Positions 16,347-25,341 are shown, numbered from the stretch's first letter. The stretch is DNA of 64,000 nucleotides from an uncultured Sphingomonas sp. (GCF_913774285.1 NZ_CAJYHX010000019.1:62001-126000), one strand, 5' to 3'. Made by a program: numbers and translations. The notes: a model not told the origin generated them from the letters alone.

Positions 16347-19300
16347 TCAGAAAGAGTAGCCGACCGACAGCTTGACGGTGCGCGGTGGGTTGCCGCCCAC
16401 GTCATAGCTGCTGCGTGCGCCCCAGTTCGACGAGGCGGGGTCGTTGTTGAAGGTGATGTAGTTGTAGTCGTTGAACACGTTCAGCACGTCGACGCGGAAG
16501 CGCAGGCGGGTCTGATCGCTGATGAAGTGGATCGGCACGTACTTGGTCAGCGCCATGTCGAGCTGGCGCCGGCCCCAGCCGCCGCCCGAACCATCGACCT
16601 CGCGGCCGACGACCACGCGCTGGAACGGGTTGGACTGGTTCAGGATCGCCTTCTGATAGGCCGAGGATTCGATCTGGAACTTGGACGACAGCGCGAAGCC
16701 GAGCGGCAGATCGACGCTGCCTGCCATCACCAGCCGGTGCCGCGGCACGCCCGACGAACGCAGCATCGGATAGTCGCTGACCGAGGGGAAATCGAGCAGA
16801 TAGGTTTCGCCCAGCTGGTTCTCGGTCGCCTCGGTATAGGTGTAGGTCGCGTCCAGGCTCCAGGGCGAGGCCTGGGTGTAGCTCTTGGTGACCTTGAAAT
16901 AGACCGAATCTGCATTGGTCTTCAGGCCGTTGGTGCCGAGGATGATGCTGTTGTAGCCGCGCGGCGAGAAGCCGAAGGGCGGGGCCGGGGTGTCGGTCGG
17001 GTTCGCCGGATCGTTGAAGAAGAAGCTGCCGTCCGGCCGCCGGTTGCCGAGCAGGAAGACGAAGCCGTCCCGGCTGGAGACATGGCTGTAGCCGAGCTCG
17101 AGACCGACCTGCTGGAAGCGGCCGCGGATGCCGAGGCTGAACTGGTCCGAATAGGGGACCTTCAGGTCGTTCCGGAGGAAGCGGAACTCGCGGCCGCCAC
17201 CGGTCGCGCCGGCGAGCAGCTGCTGGCGGCCTTCCGGAGTCAGGTAGATCGGATTCCAGGTGACGCAGGTCGACGCATCGGCCCCGACACAGGCGTTGTT
17301 CGGATTGGAATCCGCGCCGCGGAAGTTGAAACGGCGCACGGCATAGACGCCCTGGCTCACTTCCTGCTGGAGGAAGTCGAACTGGTTGCGGTCATAGGAG
17401 CGGCCATAGCCGCCGAACACCGCGAACCGGCCCGCCTCGTCGATGCGATAGGTGAAGCCGAGGCGCGGCTGGAAGGCGCCGGTGAAGGTCTTGCGGTTGT
17501 GGCCGTTCGAGATGAAGTCGTTGATGTTGTAGTCGGCGTTGACCAGGTTCGGATAGTTGGCCGGCGATACCGCGGTCAGATTCTCCTGCGAGGTCACATA
17601 GTTCACGAAGGCCGGGGTACGCTCATAATCCCAGCGCAGGCCGAGGTTGAGCGTCAGGTGCGAGGTGACGTCCCAATCGTCCTGCGCATAGACGCCGAAC
17701 TGGAAGTTGCTCGAACGGATGTCGACCGGGCCGTTGCCGGTGGGGACGCCGAAGTCGAGCTGATACGGCACCTGGTCGTTGAAGCCGGTGGGGCTGAACG
17801 CGTTGATGTCGTAGGTATATTGCGGGTTGGCGCGGTTCTGCTCGAGCGAGCGCAGGCGGATGAAGCTCGCCTTGGTGCCGACCTTGATGGTGTGGCCGTT
17901 GAAGCCGGTGAAGGTGAAGTCGTCCTGCAGCGTCCAGCCCTTCTGGCCCTTGTCCTGCTGGCTGCCGCCGCCGCCGAAGCGCAGCAGATCGGTGCGGGTG
18001 AAGTTGCCGTTGTTCACCGTCGAGGCCTGGAAGAAGCTGGTGTTGCCGAAGGTCTCCGGCGTCGGCGCCCATTTGGTGTCCTGGTAGGACACGCGGGCGT
18101 CGTTGATCCAGTTGTCCTCGCTGCGCTGCCAGCGGAGCATGAAGCGCTTCTCGTCGACCTTGTTGAGCGTCGCGGTGTTCGGCGCATTCACACCGGTCGC
18201 GATCTGCGAGCCCGATTCCTTGCGATACTTGCCGGTGAGCTCGATCAGGTCCTTGTCGCTCGGCTCGAGGTCGATCTTGCCGAAATACAGGTCCTCGTTG
18301 AAGCGCTGCGAGAAGGTGCCGAAATACTGCTGGTACTGCGTCGGGAAGATGCTGGTCGAGACGCCGTTCTCCGGCCGCACGTCATAGGGGCTGTCGATCC
18401 GCTTGCCTTCGTAGGTCACGAAGAAATGCGCGCGATCCTTGATGATCGGGCCGCCCAGCGCGACGCCGAACTGCTTGTTGTTCGAATTCACCTTGTCGCG
18501 CAGGCTCGGGAAGAGCTCGGTCGGACGGCGGGCGCGGAGGTCCTGGTTGGTATAGTCGATGAAGCCTTCGCCGTGGAACTCGTTGGTGCCCGACTTGGTC
18601 GCCGCGGTGATCGCCACCGAGCTGACCTGGTCGAACTCCGCCTTGTAGTTGGACGAGAGCACCTGATACTCGCCGATCGCGAGCTGCGGGAACGGGTTGC
18701 CGGCCGAGCTGTCCTGCCCGGTGATGCCGTTCTTGAGGACATAGTCCTTCTGGCTGACGCCGTCGATGAACACGTTGACGGTGCGGCTGTCCTGCGCGCC
18801 GCCCTTGATGCTCGACGTGCCGTTCGCGCCTTCGATGAAGCGCACGCCCGGGGCGAGATCGGCGAAGGCGAGGAAGTTGCGGTTGTTCTGCGGCAGCTGC
18901 TCGATCAGCCGCTGGGTGATGTTGATGCCGACCTGGCCGCCGTCCAGCGAGCGGATGCGGTTGCCGGTAACGACGATCTCGTCGCCCGCCGGGGCCGCGG
19001 TGTCGCCGCTATCGGCTGACGCGCCCGCGTCGGCAGCCGGGGCCGCCGTGGTCGTCGTAAGATCGAGGTCGAGGCCGGCATTCTGGCCGACGCGCAGCGT
19101 GAACGCGTCCGAATTGCGCACGCCGTTTTGCAGCTTGATCTCGAGGCGATAGGTTCCCGGGCGCAGCGACGCGAAATTGTAGGTGCCGTCGGCGCCAACG
19201 GTCGCGCTGCGGCGGATGCCGGTCGACACTTCGATCGCGGTCACTTCAGTGACCGGGTTTCCGGCCGGCGCGGTGATCGTGCCACGCAGCGAGGCCTGGC

Positions 19301-19394
19301 CGACCTGAGCCATGGCAGGGGCGGGGGCGAGCAGGGCACCAGTGCCCAGCGCGGTCATCGTCAGCAATGCGGAACGCAAAACTAGCTTGTTCAT
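16347..19394 (-). CDS. TonB-dependent outer-membrane receptor with carboxypeptidase-like N-terminal domain
   Basis: A 1015-residue receptor. Signal peptide residues 1-29 (cut AMA-QV), then a carboxypeptidase-regulatory-like beta domain (LRGTITAPAGNPV, GTYNFASLRPGTYRLEI; residues 31-110), an Ala/Thr-rich linker, a TonB-box-like DEIVVTGNR, the plug (IEGANGTSSIKGGAQDSRTV, VFIDGVSQKDYV) and a 22-strand barrel ending in the aromatic SVGYSF needed for outer-membrane insertion. Receptors of this Oar/SusC-like type import oligosaccharides in sphingomonads and xanthomonads. It begins just 3 bp after the LacI regulator gene ends, so the two form one operon. The likely substrate is a glucan oligomer, judged from the neighbouring enzymes. 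Confidence 0.9.
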   Translation of the reverse strand: MNKLVLRSALLTMTALGTGALLAPAPAMAQVGQASLRGTITAPAGNPVTEVTAIEVSTGIRRSATVGADGTYNFASLRPGTYRLEIKLQNGVRNSDAFTLRVGQNAGLDLDLTTTTAAPAADAGASADSGDTAAPAGDEIVVTGNRIRSLDGGQVGINITQRLIEQLPQNNRNFLAFADLAPGVRFIEGANGTSSIKGGAQDSRTVNVFIDGVSQKDYVLKNGITGQDSSAGNPFPQLAIGEYQVLSSNYKAEFDQVSSVAITAATKSGTNEFHGEGFIDYTNQDLRARRPTELFPSLRDKVNSNNKQFGVALGGPIIKDRAHFFVTYEGKRIDSPYDVRPENGVSTSIFPTQYQQYFGTFSQRFNEDLYFGKIDLEPSDKDLIELTGKYRKESGSQIATGVNAPNTATLNKVDEKRFMLRWQRSEDNWINDARVSYQDTKWAPTPETFGNTSFFQASTVNNGNFTRTDLLRFGGGGSQQDKGQKGWTLQDDFTFTGFNGHTIKVGTKASFIRLRSLEQNRANPQYTYDINAFSPTGFNDQVPYQLDFGVPTGNGPVDIRSSNFQFGVYAQDDWDVTSHLTLNLGLRWDYERTPAFVNYVTSQENLTAVSPANYPNLVNADYNINDFISNGHNRKTFTGAFQPRLGFTYRIDEAGRFAVFGGYGRSYDRNQFDFLQQEVSQGVYAVRRFNFRGADSNPNNACVGADASTCVTWNPIYLTPEGRQQLLAGATGGGREFRFLRNDLKVPYSDQFSLGIRGRFQQVGLELGYSHVSSRDGFVFLLGNRRPDGSFFFNDPANPTDTPAPPFGFSPRGYNSIILGTNGLKTNADSVYFKVTKSYTQASPWSLDATYTYTEATENQLGETYLLDFPSVSDYPMLRSSGVPRHRLVMAGSVDLPLGFALSSKFQIESSAYQKAILNQSNPFQRVVVGREVDGSGGGWGRRQLDMALTKYVPIHFISDQTRLRFRVDVLNVFNDYNYITFNNDPASSNWGARSSYDVGGNPPRTVKLSVGYSF

Positions 19395-19396
19395 GG

Positions 19397-20431
19397 TTAC
19401 TCTCTATCTCCCCGGCGGATCGGGTTTTCTGTTGTTGTTTTCGGGTTTTGGCGGGTCGATTCCCGCGCGATGACGATCGGCGCACGCCATTCGAGCGTGT
19501 CGTCCGGGGCGCCATCGATCAGTCCGGCGAGGCGCAACACGGCGCGCGCGCCGAATTCGGCAATGTCGATGCTGGCGGTGGTCAGCGCCGGCGAAATCAG
19601 GCGGGTGAGCGGGATGTTGTCGAACCCGGCGACGGCGACTTGCTCGGGCACCGCGACGCCCGCGCGCTTGAGCGCCATCAGTGCGCCCACCGCCATCATG
19701 TCGTTGGCGGCGAACACCGCGTCATAGTCGGCGCGCTCAGCCTGGAGCGTGGCGATCGCCGCCGTGCCGCTATCCTCGTTGAAGTCGCCCTGCACGACGC
19801 GCAGATCCACGCCCAGTCGGGCGCAGGCCTCGCGCGTGCCGCGCAGACGCTCCTGCGCGTCGATATTGGCCTCGGGGCCGGCGATATGGACGATCCGGTG
19901 GCAGCCGCCCGCGGCGAGGTGCTCGATTACGGCTACGGCTCCGGCAACGTTGTCGACGCGCAGTTCGGCGCGGACGCCCTCATGCGGCGCGCAGTTGACC
20001 AGCACCGAGGGCATGGTGCGGGGCAGGTGCTGGAACAGCTCGTCCGAGGTGATCTGCGGCGCCATCACCACCAGCCCGTCGACCCGGCCGCGCATCGCGT
20101 GCAGCGCGGTGACGCCGCGATCGGCCTCGCCGTGCATCACCATCAGCAGCAGGTGGAGGCCGAGTTCGGAGGCTTGGCGGTCCATGCCGCGCAGCAATTC
20201 GGAGAAGAATTCGCCGTGCAGATCGGGAACGACGACGCCGATCGTCGAGGAGCGGGCGAGGCTGAGGTTGCGCGCGCCGGCATGTGGCACATAGCCGAGT
20301 CGATTGGCGACATCGCGGATGTGATCGCGCAGTTCGGGGCGAATGTTGGTCGCGCCGTTGAGCGCACGCGATACCGACGCGACGGACACCGACGCTTCAC
20401 GCGCGACATCGCGGATCGTGGCGTTCGGCAT
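19397..20431 (-). CDS. LacI-family transcriptional regulator of the glucan locus
   Basis: A 344-residue LacI-type repressor. The helix-turn-helix and hinge are classical: ATIRDVAREASVSVASVSRA followed by LNG..IRPELRDHIRDVANRLGY. The periplasmic-binding-protein-like effector domain follows (IGVVVPDLHGEFFSELLRG; FAANDMMAVGALMALKRAG; AVAGFDNIPLTRLISPALTT). Start taken at MPNATIRDV, since the open frame further upstream runs across the operator and the divergent promoter. It is first in an operon with the TonB receptor and is divergent from the GH3 gene; a perfect palindrome in the gap is its probable operator, giving control of both arms plus itself. The effector is probably a short glucan. Confidence 0.93.
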   Translation of the reverse strand: MPNATIRDVAREASVSVASVSRALNGATNIRPELRDHIRDVANRLGYVPHAGARNLSLARSSTIGVVVPDLHGEFFSELLRGMDRQASELGLHLLLMVMHGEADRGVTALHAMRGRVDGLVVMAPQITSDELFQHLPRTMPSVLVNCAPHEGVRAELRVDNVAGAVAVIEHLAAGGCHRIVHIAGPEANIDAQERLRGTREACARLGVDLRVVQGDFNEDSGTAAIATLQAERADYDAVFAANDMMAVGALMALKRAGVAVPEQVAVAGFDNIPLTRLISPALTTASIDIAEFGARAVLRLAGLIDGAPDDTLEWRAPIVIARESTRQNPKTTTENPIRRGDRE

Positions 20432-20500
20432 GGCGGTCTTCGTCCCCTCCTGGGTCTGGGTTGCGACGGCTTGTTTGCCGGTGGTGGCGTCAAGCTCTTG

Positions 20501-20516
20501 ATGTAACCGGTTACAT
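20501..20516. promoter_or_regulatory. LacI-type operator ATGTAACCGGTTACAT
   Basis: A perfect 16-bp palindrome with the central CG typical of LacI-family sites, 70 bp upstream of the lacI-type start and 70 bp upstream of the GH3 start, that is, exactly in the middle of the divergent gap. TGTAACCGGTTACA is a known form for sugar-responsive LacI-family regulators in proteobacteria. Confidence 0.85.
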
Positions 20517-20585
20517 GAAGCAATAGCGGGTTGCAAGATTGTTGATGCGGTGGCCGATGTAGGGCCACGCTGTGGGAGGAAACGC

Positions 20586-22874
20586 GTGAAGGACGGCCAG
20601 ATTTCCAGGCGTGCGGTATTGATCGGGGCTAGCGCGGCGGCAGCCTGGGCGGCGAGCCCGGCGCGCGCGATGCTGCTCCAGGCGGGAGCGAAGAAACTGC
20701 CCGCGGCCGTCGAGTCGCTGCTCGCGAAAATGACCGTCGAGGAGAAGGCCGGGCAGCTCACCCTGATGGCGGCCGCCTGGTCGGGCGGGGCGGCGGTGAC
20801 GCTCAATCCTGCGGGTGCGTCGTCGAACTTCGACGGGCAGCTGGGCGAGGTGCGCGCAGGTCGGCTGACCGGCGTGTTCAACGGCAACGGCGCCGCGATG
20901 GCCAAGCGGATGCAGACCGTCGCGATGCGCGAGTCGCGGCTCAAGATCCCGCTGCTGTTCGCCGCCGACGTGATCCACGGCCTCCGCACCGTCTTCCCGG
21001 TACCGATGGGCGAGGCAGCGAGCTTCGACCCCGATCTAGCCGAGCGCACCGCGCGAGTCGCGGCGGTGGAGGCGGCGGCCTCGGGTATCGACTGGACCTT
21101 CGCGCCGATGGTCGACATCACTCGCGACGCGCGCTGGGGGCGCAGCGTCGAGGGCGCGGGCGAGGACGTGCTGCTCGGCAAGCTGATGGCGGCTGCGCGG
21201 GTGCGCGGCTTCCAGGGCGCCAAGGGGCTTGAGGCGGCAGACGCGGTTGCCGCCTGCGCCAAGCATTTCGCGGCCTATGGCGCGGTGGAGGCCGGGCTCG
21301 ACTACAACACGGTCGACATTTCCGAGCGGACGCTGCGCGAAATCTATTTCCCGCCCTTCCAGGCGGCGCTCGCGGCGGGTGCGCCGACGGTGATGGCGTC
21401 GTTCAACGAACTTTCGGGCATCCCGGCCACCGCCAACGAATGGCTGCTGACGGGGGTGTTGCGCCGCGAATGGGGCTTCGACGGCGTCGTCGTCTCCGAC
21501 TATACCGCCGACGAGGAGCTGATCGCGCACGGCTTCGCCGCCGACGCACGCGAGGCGACCAAGCTCGCCTTCCTGGCCGGCGTCGACATGAGCATGCAGA
21601 GCGGCTTCTATATCAAGCACCTGCCGGACCTGGTCGCCAAGGGCGAAGTGCCGATGGCGCGGCTCGACGAGGCGGTGCGGCGGGTATTGGCGCTCAAGGT
21701 GCAGCTCGGCCTGTTCGACGATCCCTTCCGCCGCATCGATCCCGCGCGGGAAAAGGCGCGCGTGCGCACCCGCGCCAATCTGGCGCTCGCCCGCGAGGCG
21801 GGGTCGCGCTCCATCGTGATGCTGAAGAACGAGGGCAATCTGCTGCCGCTGCCGCGCGCGGGCAAGAAGATCGCGCTGATCGGGCCGTTCGCCAGCGGCC
21901 TGCACGACCAGATCGGTCCGTGGAACGTCTACGGCACCGATGCCGAGGCGGTCGACCTCGCGACCGGCGTAAAGGCGCTGGTCCAGGATCCGGCGCTGGT
22001 GAGCGTCACCCAGGGCGCCGGGCTCGACGGCCCGATCCCGGGCGGCATCGAGGCGGCGGTGGCGGCGGCGCGTGCCGCCGATGTGGTGGTGCTGGCGATC
22101 GGCGAGCACGCCCGCATGTCGGGCGAGGCGCAGTCGCGTTCGGCAATCGTCGTGCCGCCAGCGCAGGTGGCGCTGGCCGAGGCGGTGGCGGCGACCGGCA
22201 AGCCGGTCGTCGTGCTGCTCCGCAACGGTCGCGCGCTGGCGCTGGAAGGTGCGGTGCTCAAGGCGCCGGCGATCCTCGTCACCTGGTTCCTCGGTTCGCA
22301 GGACGGGCCCGCCATTGCCGACATATTGTTCGGCGCGGTGAGCCCCTCGGCGCGGCTGCCGGTTTCCTTCCCGCAGGCTACAGGGCAGGAGCCCTATCAT
22401 TATGACCACAAGGCCACGGGCCGCCCCAATCCGGCGGGTCCGCTGCAGGAATACAAGACGCATTATCGCGAATTCCCGAACCAGGCGCTGTTCCCGTTCG
22501 GGCACGGGCTGACCTATGGCGAAATCGCGTACGGCGACCTCGATCTCGGCGGCGGCAGGCTGACGGCGGACGGCAAGCTCGTCGTGTCGGCGACCATCGC
22601 CAACAGCGGCGCGCGCGCGGCGGAGGAAGTGGTGCAGCTCTACATCCGCGACGTGACGGCGAGCGTCACCCGGCCGGTGCGCGAATTGAAGGCGTTCCGC
22701 CGCGTCGCGCTCAAGCCCGGCGAGCGCAAGACGGTGCAGTTCACGCTCACCCGCGCCGACCTGCTGTTCATCGGCCAGGCACTCAAGCCGACGGTGGAGC
22801 CGGGCAAGTTCCAGCTGTGGATCGCTCCGTCTGCCGAGGCGGAAGGCGTGTCGGGCAGCTTCGAGCTGGTTTGA
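20586..22874 (+). CDS. bglX: exported GH3 beta-glucosidase (BglX-like)
   Basis: A 762-residue enzyme. Translation is placed at the GTG at 20586, which has GGAGGA five bases upstream and opens a twin-arginine leader (ISRRAVLIGASAAAAWAASP-ARA). The GH3 N-terminal barrel follows (MTVEEKAGQLTLM; DVIHGLRTVFPVPMGEAASF; SVEGAGEDVLLGKLMA; CAKHFAAYGAVEAGLDYN) with the nucleophile Asp305 in VVVSDYTADEE, then the alpha/beta sandwich (SIVMLKNEGNLLPL; LAIGEHARMSGEAQSRS) and the fibronectin-III-like C-terminal domain (FPFGHGLTYGEIAYGDL, ELKAFRRVALKPGERKTV). It should release glucose from beta-linked gluco-oligosaccharides in the periplasm. It is divergent from the LacI-receptor-glucanase operon. Confidence 0.93.
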   Translation: MKDGQISRRAVLIGASAAAAWAASPARAMLLQAGAKKLPAAVESLLAKMTVEEKAGQLTLMAAAWSGGAAVTLNPAGASSNFDGQLGEVRAGRLTGVFNGNGAAMAKRMQTVAMRESRLKIPLLFAADVIHGLRTVFPVPMGEAASFDPDLAERTARVAAVEAAASGIDWTFAPMVDITRDARWGRSVEGAGEDVLLGKLMAAARVRGFQGAKGLEAADAVAACAKHFAAYGAVEAGLDYNTVDISERTLREIYFPPFQAALAAGAPTVMASFNELSGIPATANEWLLTGVLRREWGFDGVVVSDYTADEELIAHGFAADAREATKLAFLAGVDMSMQSGFYIKHLPDLVAKGEVPMARLDEAVRRVLALKVQLGLFDDPFRRIDPAREKARVRTRANLALAREAGSRSIVMLKNEGNLLPLPRAGKKIALIGPFASGLHDQIGPWNVYGTDAEAVDLATGVKALVQDPALVSVTQGAGLDGPIPGGIEAAVAAARAADVVVLAIGEHARMSGEAQSRSAIVVPPAQVALAEAVAATGKPVVVLLRNGRALALEGAVLKAPAILVTWFLGSQDGPAIADILFGAVSPSARLPVSFPQATGQEPYHYDHKATGRPNPAGPLQEYKTHYREFPNQALFPFGHGLTYGEIAYGDLDLGGGRLTADGKLVVSATIANSGARAAEEVVQLYIRDVTASVTRPVRELKAFRRVALKPGERKTVQFTLTRADLLFIGQALKPTVEPGKFQLWIAPSAEAEGVSGSFELV

Positions 22875-22884
22875 CCCACCCGTA

Positions 22885-23012
22885 ATCCTCCCCCGCCAGG
22901 GGGAGGTGGCGCCGAAGGCGACGGAGGGGGAGGGTGCACGACGGCCGAGAGGTTCTGGCATCCTCCCCCTCCGTCAGGCTCCGCCTGACACCTCCCCCTG
23001 GCGGGGGAGGAT
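22885..23012. repeat. GC-rich inverted-repeat element with 24-bp perfect ends
   Basis: The element starts ATCCTCCCCCGCCAGGGGGA and ends with the exact reverse complement; the perfect terminal match is 24 bp. An inner pair (ACGGAGGGGGAGG with CCTCCCCCTCCGT) flanks a short centre. It fills the gap between the convergent GH3 and sugar-transporter genes and may serve as a two-way transcription end. No coding capacity. Confidence 0.85.
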
Positions 23013-23015
23013 ACG

Positions 23016-24290
23016 CTAGGCGAGGGTATCTCGCCTGAGCGGCAGGGCCAGCACCGCCGCGAGCGCTGCGAGCAGCAGCACCGCCGGTCCTGCGAGCATC
23101 AGCCAGCGGATCGCCGCCAGGCTGCTCGCCCCCTGCGGCGCCCCGGCGACGAAGCCGCTCGCCTGGTAGATCGCGCCGATCGCGAAGCCCGCCGCGGCGA
23201 GCGCCGCCTTCTGGGCAAGCGCGAAGGTGCCGAAGGCGATCGCCTCGACCCGCACGCCGCTGCGCGCCGCACCCCAGTCGACGCTGTCGGGCAGCAAGGT
23301 CCAGGCGGCGAGCCCAAAGCCTGCGAAGGCGACCTGCATGCCCAGCAGGAACAGCGTCGCCGCGCCGACGCCGGGCACGGGGAGCAGCACGAATCCGACC
23401 GGCAACGCGAGCGCCAGCCCGCACGCCGCCAGCCAGGCCGCCCGCGCCCCGGCCCGGCGCGCGGCGATCGTCCAGAGCGGAGTCGCGACGAGGCTCGCGA
23501 ACGCCATCGCCGCCAGCGCCCGCGGCCCGGCGGGATCGTCGGCGAGCACGTAGCGGAAGAAATAGAGCACCGATTGCGTCGTCAGCGCCGCCGCCGCCGC
23601 ACCCGCTGCCGCGGCGAGATTGAGCGCGACAAAGGCGCGGTTGCGGGCGAGCAGCACCAGCGCCGGGCCGATCGCCGGGCGGGTGGCGGCCTCGGCCGAG
23701 GGCCGCCGCTCGGGTACCATCCACGCGATTGCCAGCAGCAGCGGCACGCCGAGCGCCGCGAGCAGTGCGCTCGCCGCCGCATAGCCGCCGAGCGCGCGCA
23801 CCAGCCCCGGCAGCGTTCCCGCCACCAGCGTCGCGGCGATCGCGCCGAAGATCATCCGCAGCCCCGCGACCAGCGAGCGCTCGGCGCTGGTGCCCGCCAG
23901 CCGCGTGGTCCAGGCCGAATAGGGGATATTGGTGAAGGCATAGAGCGTGCGGAAGCCGAGCTGTGCTGCCAGCGCCGCGCCCCAGCCGCCCACCGGCACC
24001 GCAAACATCGCGACGAAGGCGAGGCCCAGCGGCACCGCACCCCAGCCGATCAGCCAGCGATAGGGCCGCCGCATCCGCTCGGCGACCACGCCCGCGACGA
24101 AGTCCGCCGCGCCGTCCCAGGCCGCCCCGACCAGGAACAGCGTTCCGGCCAGCGCCGGAGCCAGCCGGAGCGTGTCGATATAGAAGAACAGCAGGTAGAG
24201 ATTGACCGCCTGCCAATAGAGATTGAACGCGAAATCGCCCGCGCCGAACAGCAGCAGCGCGCGGCGCGAGGCCGGGGCGGGCGGGGTCAT
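23016..24290 (-). CDS. GPH-type sugar:cation symporter (MFS, MelB-like)
   Basis: A 424-residue inner-membrane protein with 11-12 membrane helices. It shows the GPH-family signature in the first helices (FGAGDFAFNLYWQAVNLYLL FFYID; in the loop WDGAADFVAGVVAERMR RPYRWLIGWG), the Asp-rich cation-site region, and TLLPDSVDWGAARSGVR late in the protein, which is the family's C-terminal signature. It would move a di- or oligosaccharide made by the neighbouring exported glycosidases into the cytoplasm with H+ or Na+. It converges on the GH3 gene across a repeat element. Confidence 0.85.
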   Translation of the reverse strand: MTPPAPASRRALLLFGAGDFAFNLYWQAVNLYLLFFYIDTLRLAPALAGTLFLVGAAWDGAADFVAGVVAERMRRPYRWLIGWGAVPLGLAFVAMFAVPVGGWGAALAAQLGFRTLYAFTNIPYSAWTTRLAGTSAERSLVAGLRMIFGAIAATLVAGTLPGLVRALGGYAAASALLAALGVPLLLAIAWMVPERRPSAEAATRPAIGPALVLLARNRAFVALNLAAAAGAAAAALTTQSVLYFFRYVLADDPAGPRALAAMAFASLVATPLWTIAARRAGARAAWLAACGLALALPVGFVLLPVPGVGAATLFLLGMQVAFAGFGLAAWTLLPDSVDWGAARSGVRVEAIAFGTFALAQKAALAAAGFAIGAIYQASGFVAGAPQGASSLAAIRWLMLAGPAVLLLAALAAVLALPLRRDTLA

Positions 24291-24359
24291 CGAATCGGCG
24301 GACGCGCGATCATCTTCACCGTCTTAGCGCCCGGCCCGCGCCTGTCCACGGGACGGCGT

Positions 24360-24668
24360 TCAGAAGAAGCGCGGGATCGGGCCCAGCTGCGGGGTCTGGT
24401 CGGGCAGGTCGACCTCGATGCCGTCGGCATAGCACCAGCCCCAGCCTTCGGGCGGATCATAGCCTTCCATGATCGGGTGGCCGGTCTCGCGGAAATGTGC
24501 GGTGGCATGGGCGTTGGGCGACTGGTCGCAGCAGCCGACATGGCCGCACTCGCGACACAGCCGCAGATGCACCCACCAGCTGCCGGTCTTGAGGCATTCC
24601 TCGCACCCCCTGGCGCTAGGGGTGACCTCCCGAACGGTCTGCGAATTCATGTGGGTGCAGCGGGGCAT
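24360..24668 (-). CDS. UBP-type zinc finger protein
   Basis: A 102-residue protein made almost wholly of a ubiquitin-hydrolase-type (ZnF-UBP) zinc finger: CEECLKTGSWWVHLRLCREC then GHVGCCDQSPNAHATAHFRE and TGHPIMEGYDPPEGWGWCY. All metal ligands expected from Cys and His positions are present. Bacteria lack ubiquitin, so these stand-alone fingers have no proven role; binding of peptide C-termini or nucleic acid is speculation. Single gene between the sugar symporter and doxX. Confidence 0.85.
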   Translation of the reverse strand: MPRCTHMNSQTVREVTPSARGCEECLKTGSWWVHLRLCRECGHVGCCDQSPNAHATAHFRETGHPIMEGYDPPEGWGWCYADGIEVDLPDQTPQLGPIPRFF

Positions 24669-24739
24669 GGCGATCTCCTCGGGCCGCTTCCTAGCCGAGC
24701 CGGCGCGGCAGATCGCCTGTACGTGTGGATGTGGACGCG

Positions 24740-24772
24740 AAAAGGGGCCGCACCGCCGGTGCGACCCCTTTT
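24740..24772 (-). terminator. intrinsic terminator after doxX
   Basis: AAAAGGGGCCGCACCG-CC-GGTGCGACCCCTTTT forms a hairpin of about 15 bp with one mismatch and U-rich ends on both strands. It lies 19 bases past the doxX stop and can end transcription from either side. Confidence 0.85.
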
Positions 24773-24791
24773 CATGAATGTTCAGATCGCC

Positions 24792-25211
24792 TCAGCGGCG
24801 GGCGTCGAGGCTCCAGCCGCCGGCACCGAACGCGACGACCTGGAGCAGGCCGCCGGCCATCGCGATGTTCTTGAAGAAGTGGATGAACTGGTTCTGGTCC
24901 CCCAGCGCCGAATGGAAGGCGAGCGCGGTCGCCACCGAGAAGGCGGCCAGGATCGCAGCGACGATGCGGGTGCGATAGCCGAGGATCAGCGCGATGCTGC
25001 CGCCCAGCTCGACGAGCAATGCGATGGCGAAGCCCAGCTGCGGCAGGGGCAGGCCCGACGATGCGATATAGCCGATCGTGGCGCCCGGCGCGGCAAGCTT
25101 CGACAGGCCGCTGAGCAGAAAGATCGCGGCGATGCCGATGCGGCCGACCAGCGGCAGGGCCGACTGAACGTTGGTAGGGGTGGCAGTGTGCGAATAGGGT
25201 GCGGTAGCCAT
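24792..25211 (-). CDS. DoxX-family inner-membrane protein
   Basis: A 139-residue protein with four membrane helices and the DoxX family layout: GRIGIAAIFLLSGLSKLAAP at the first helix, LLVELGGSIALILGYRTR in the middle and DQNQFIHFFKNIAMAGGLLQ before the last helix. Members are linked to thiol and redox homeostasis (for example with superoxide dismutase in mycobacteria), but their chemistry is not settled. It is divergent from a small gene and two OsmC-type thiol proteins, so this gap probably carries a shared redox or electrophile-responsive control region. Confidence 0.85.
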   Translation of the reverse strand: MATAPYSHTATPTNVQSALPLVGRIGIAAIFLLSGLSKLAAPGATIGYIASSGLPLPQLGFAIALLVELGGSIALILGYRTRIVAAILAAFSVATALAFHSALGDQNQFIHFFKNIAMAGGLLQVVAFGAGGWSLDARR

Positions 25212-25314
25212 GATGTGTCTCCGAAAGAGGGCGGGGACCGATCTGCCTCGCCTGGTGACCGGAAGATGGTCCCGACGAGTTGGCCTGGGAACTGGAATAA
25301 AGTCGTCCCATACG

Positions 25315-25341
25315 TTCGACTATATCGAAAAGCGGCTTTTC
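25315..25341. promoter_or_regulatory. overlapping palindromes in the doxX/osmC divergent gap
   Basis: Two dyads share bases: TTCGA-N5-TCGAA (25315-25329) and GAAAAGC-G-GCTTTTC (25327-25341), the latter a perfect 7+1+7 palindrome. They lie midway between doxX (start 25211) and the plus-strand gene at 25428, the usual place for a MarR/HxlR- or LysR-type operator. No regulator gene is adjacent. Confidence 0.5.

Noticed and set aside
16527..19019. 830-codon open frame opposite the TonB receptor
   Set aside because: Antisense shadow rich in Val, Glu, Arg and Ala; no ribosome site, no domain.
21036..22961. 641-codon minus-strand frame over the GH3 gene
   Set aside because: Runs across the repeat element and mirrors GH3; repetitive His/Arg/Gly composition.
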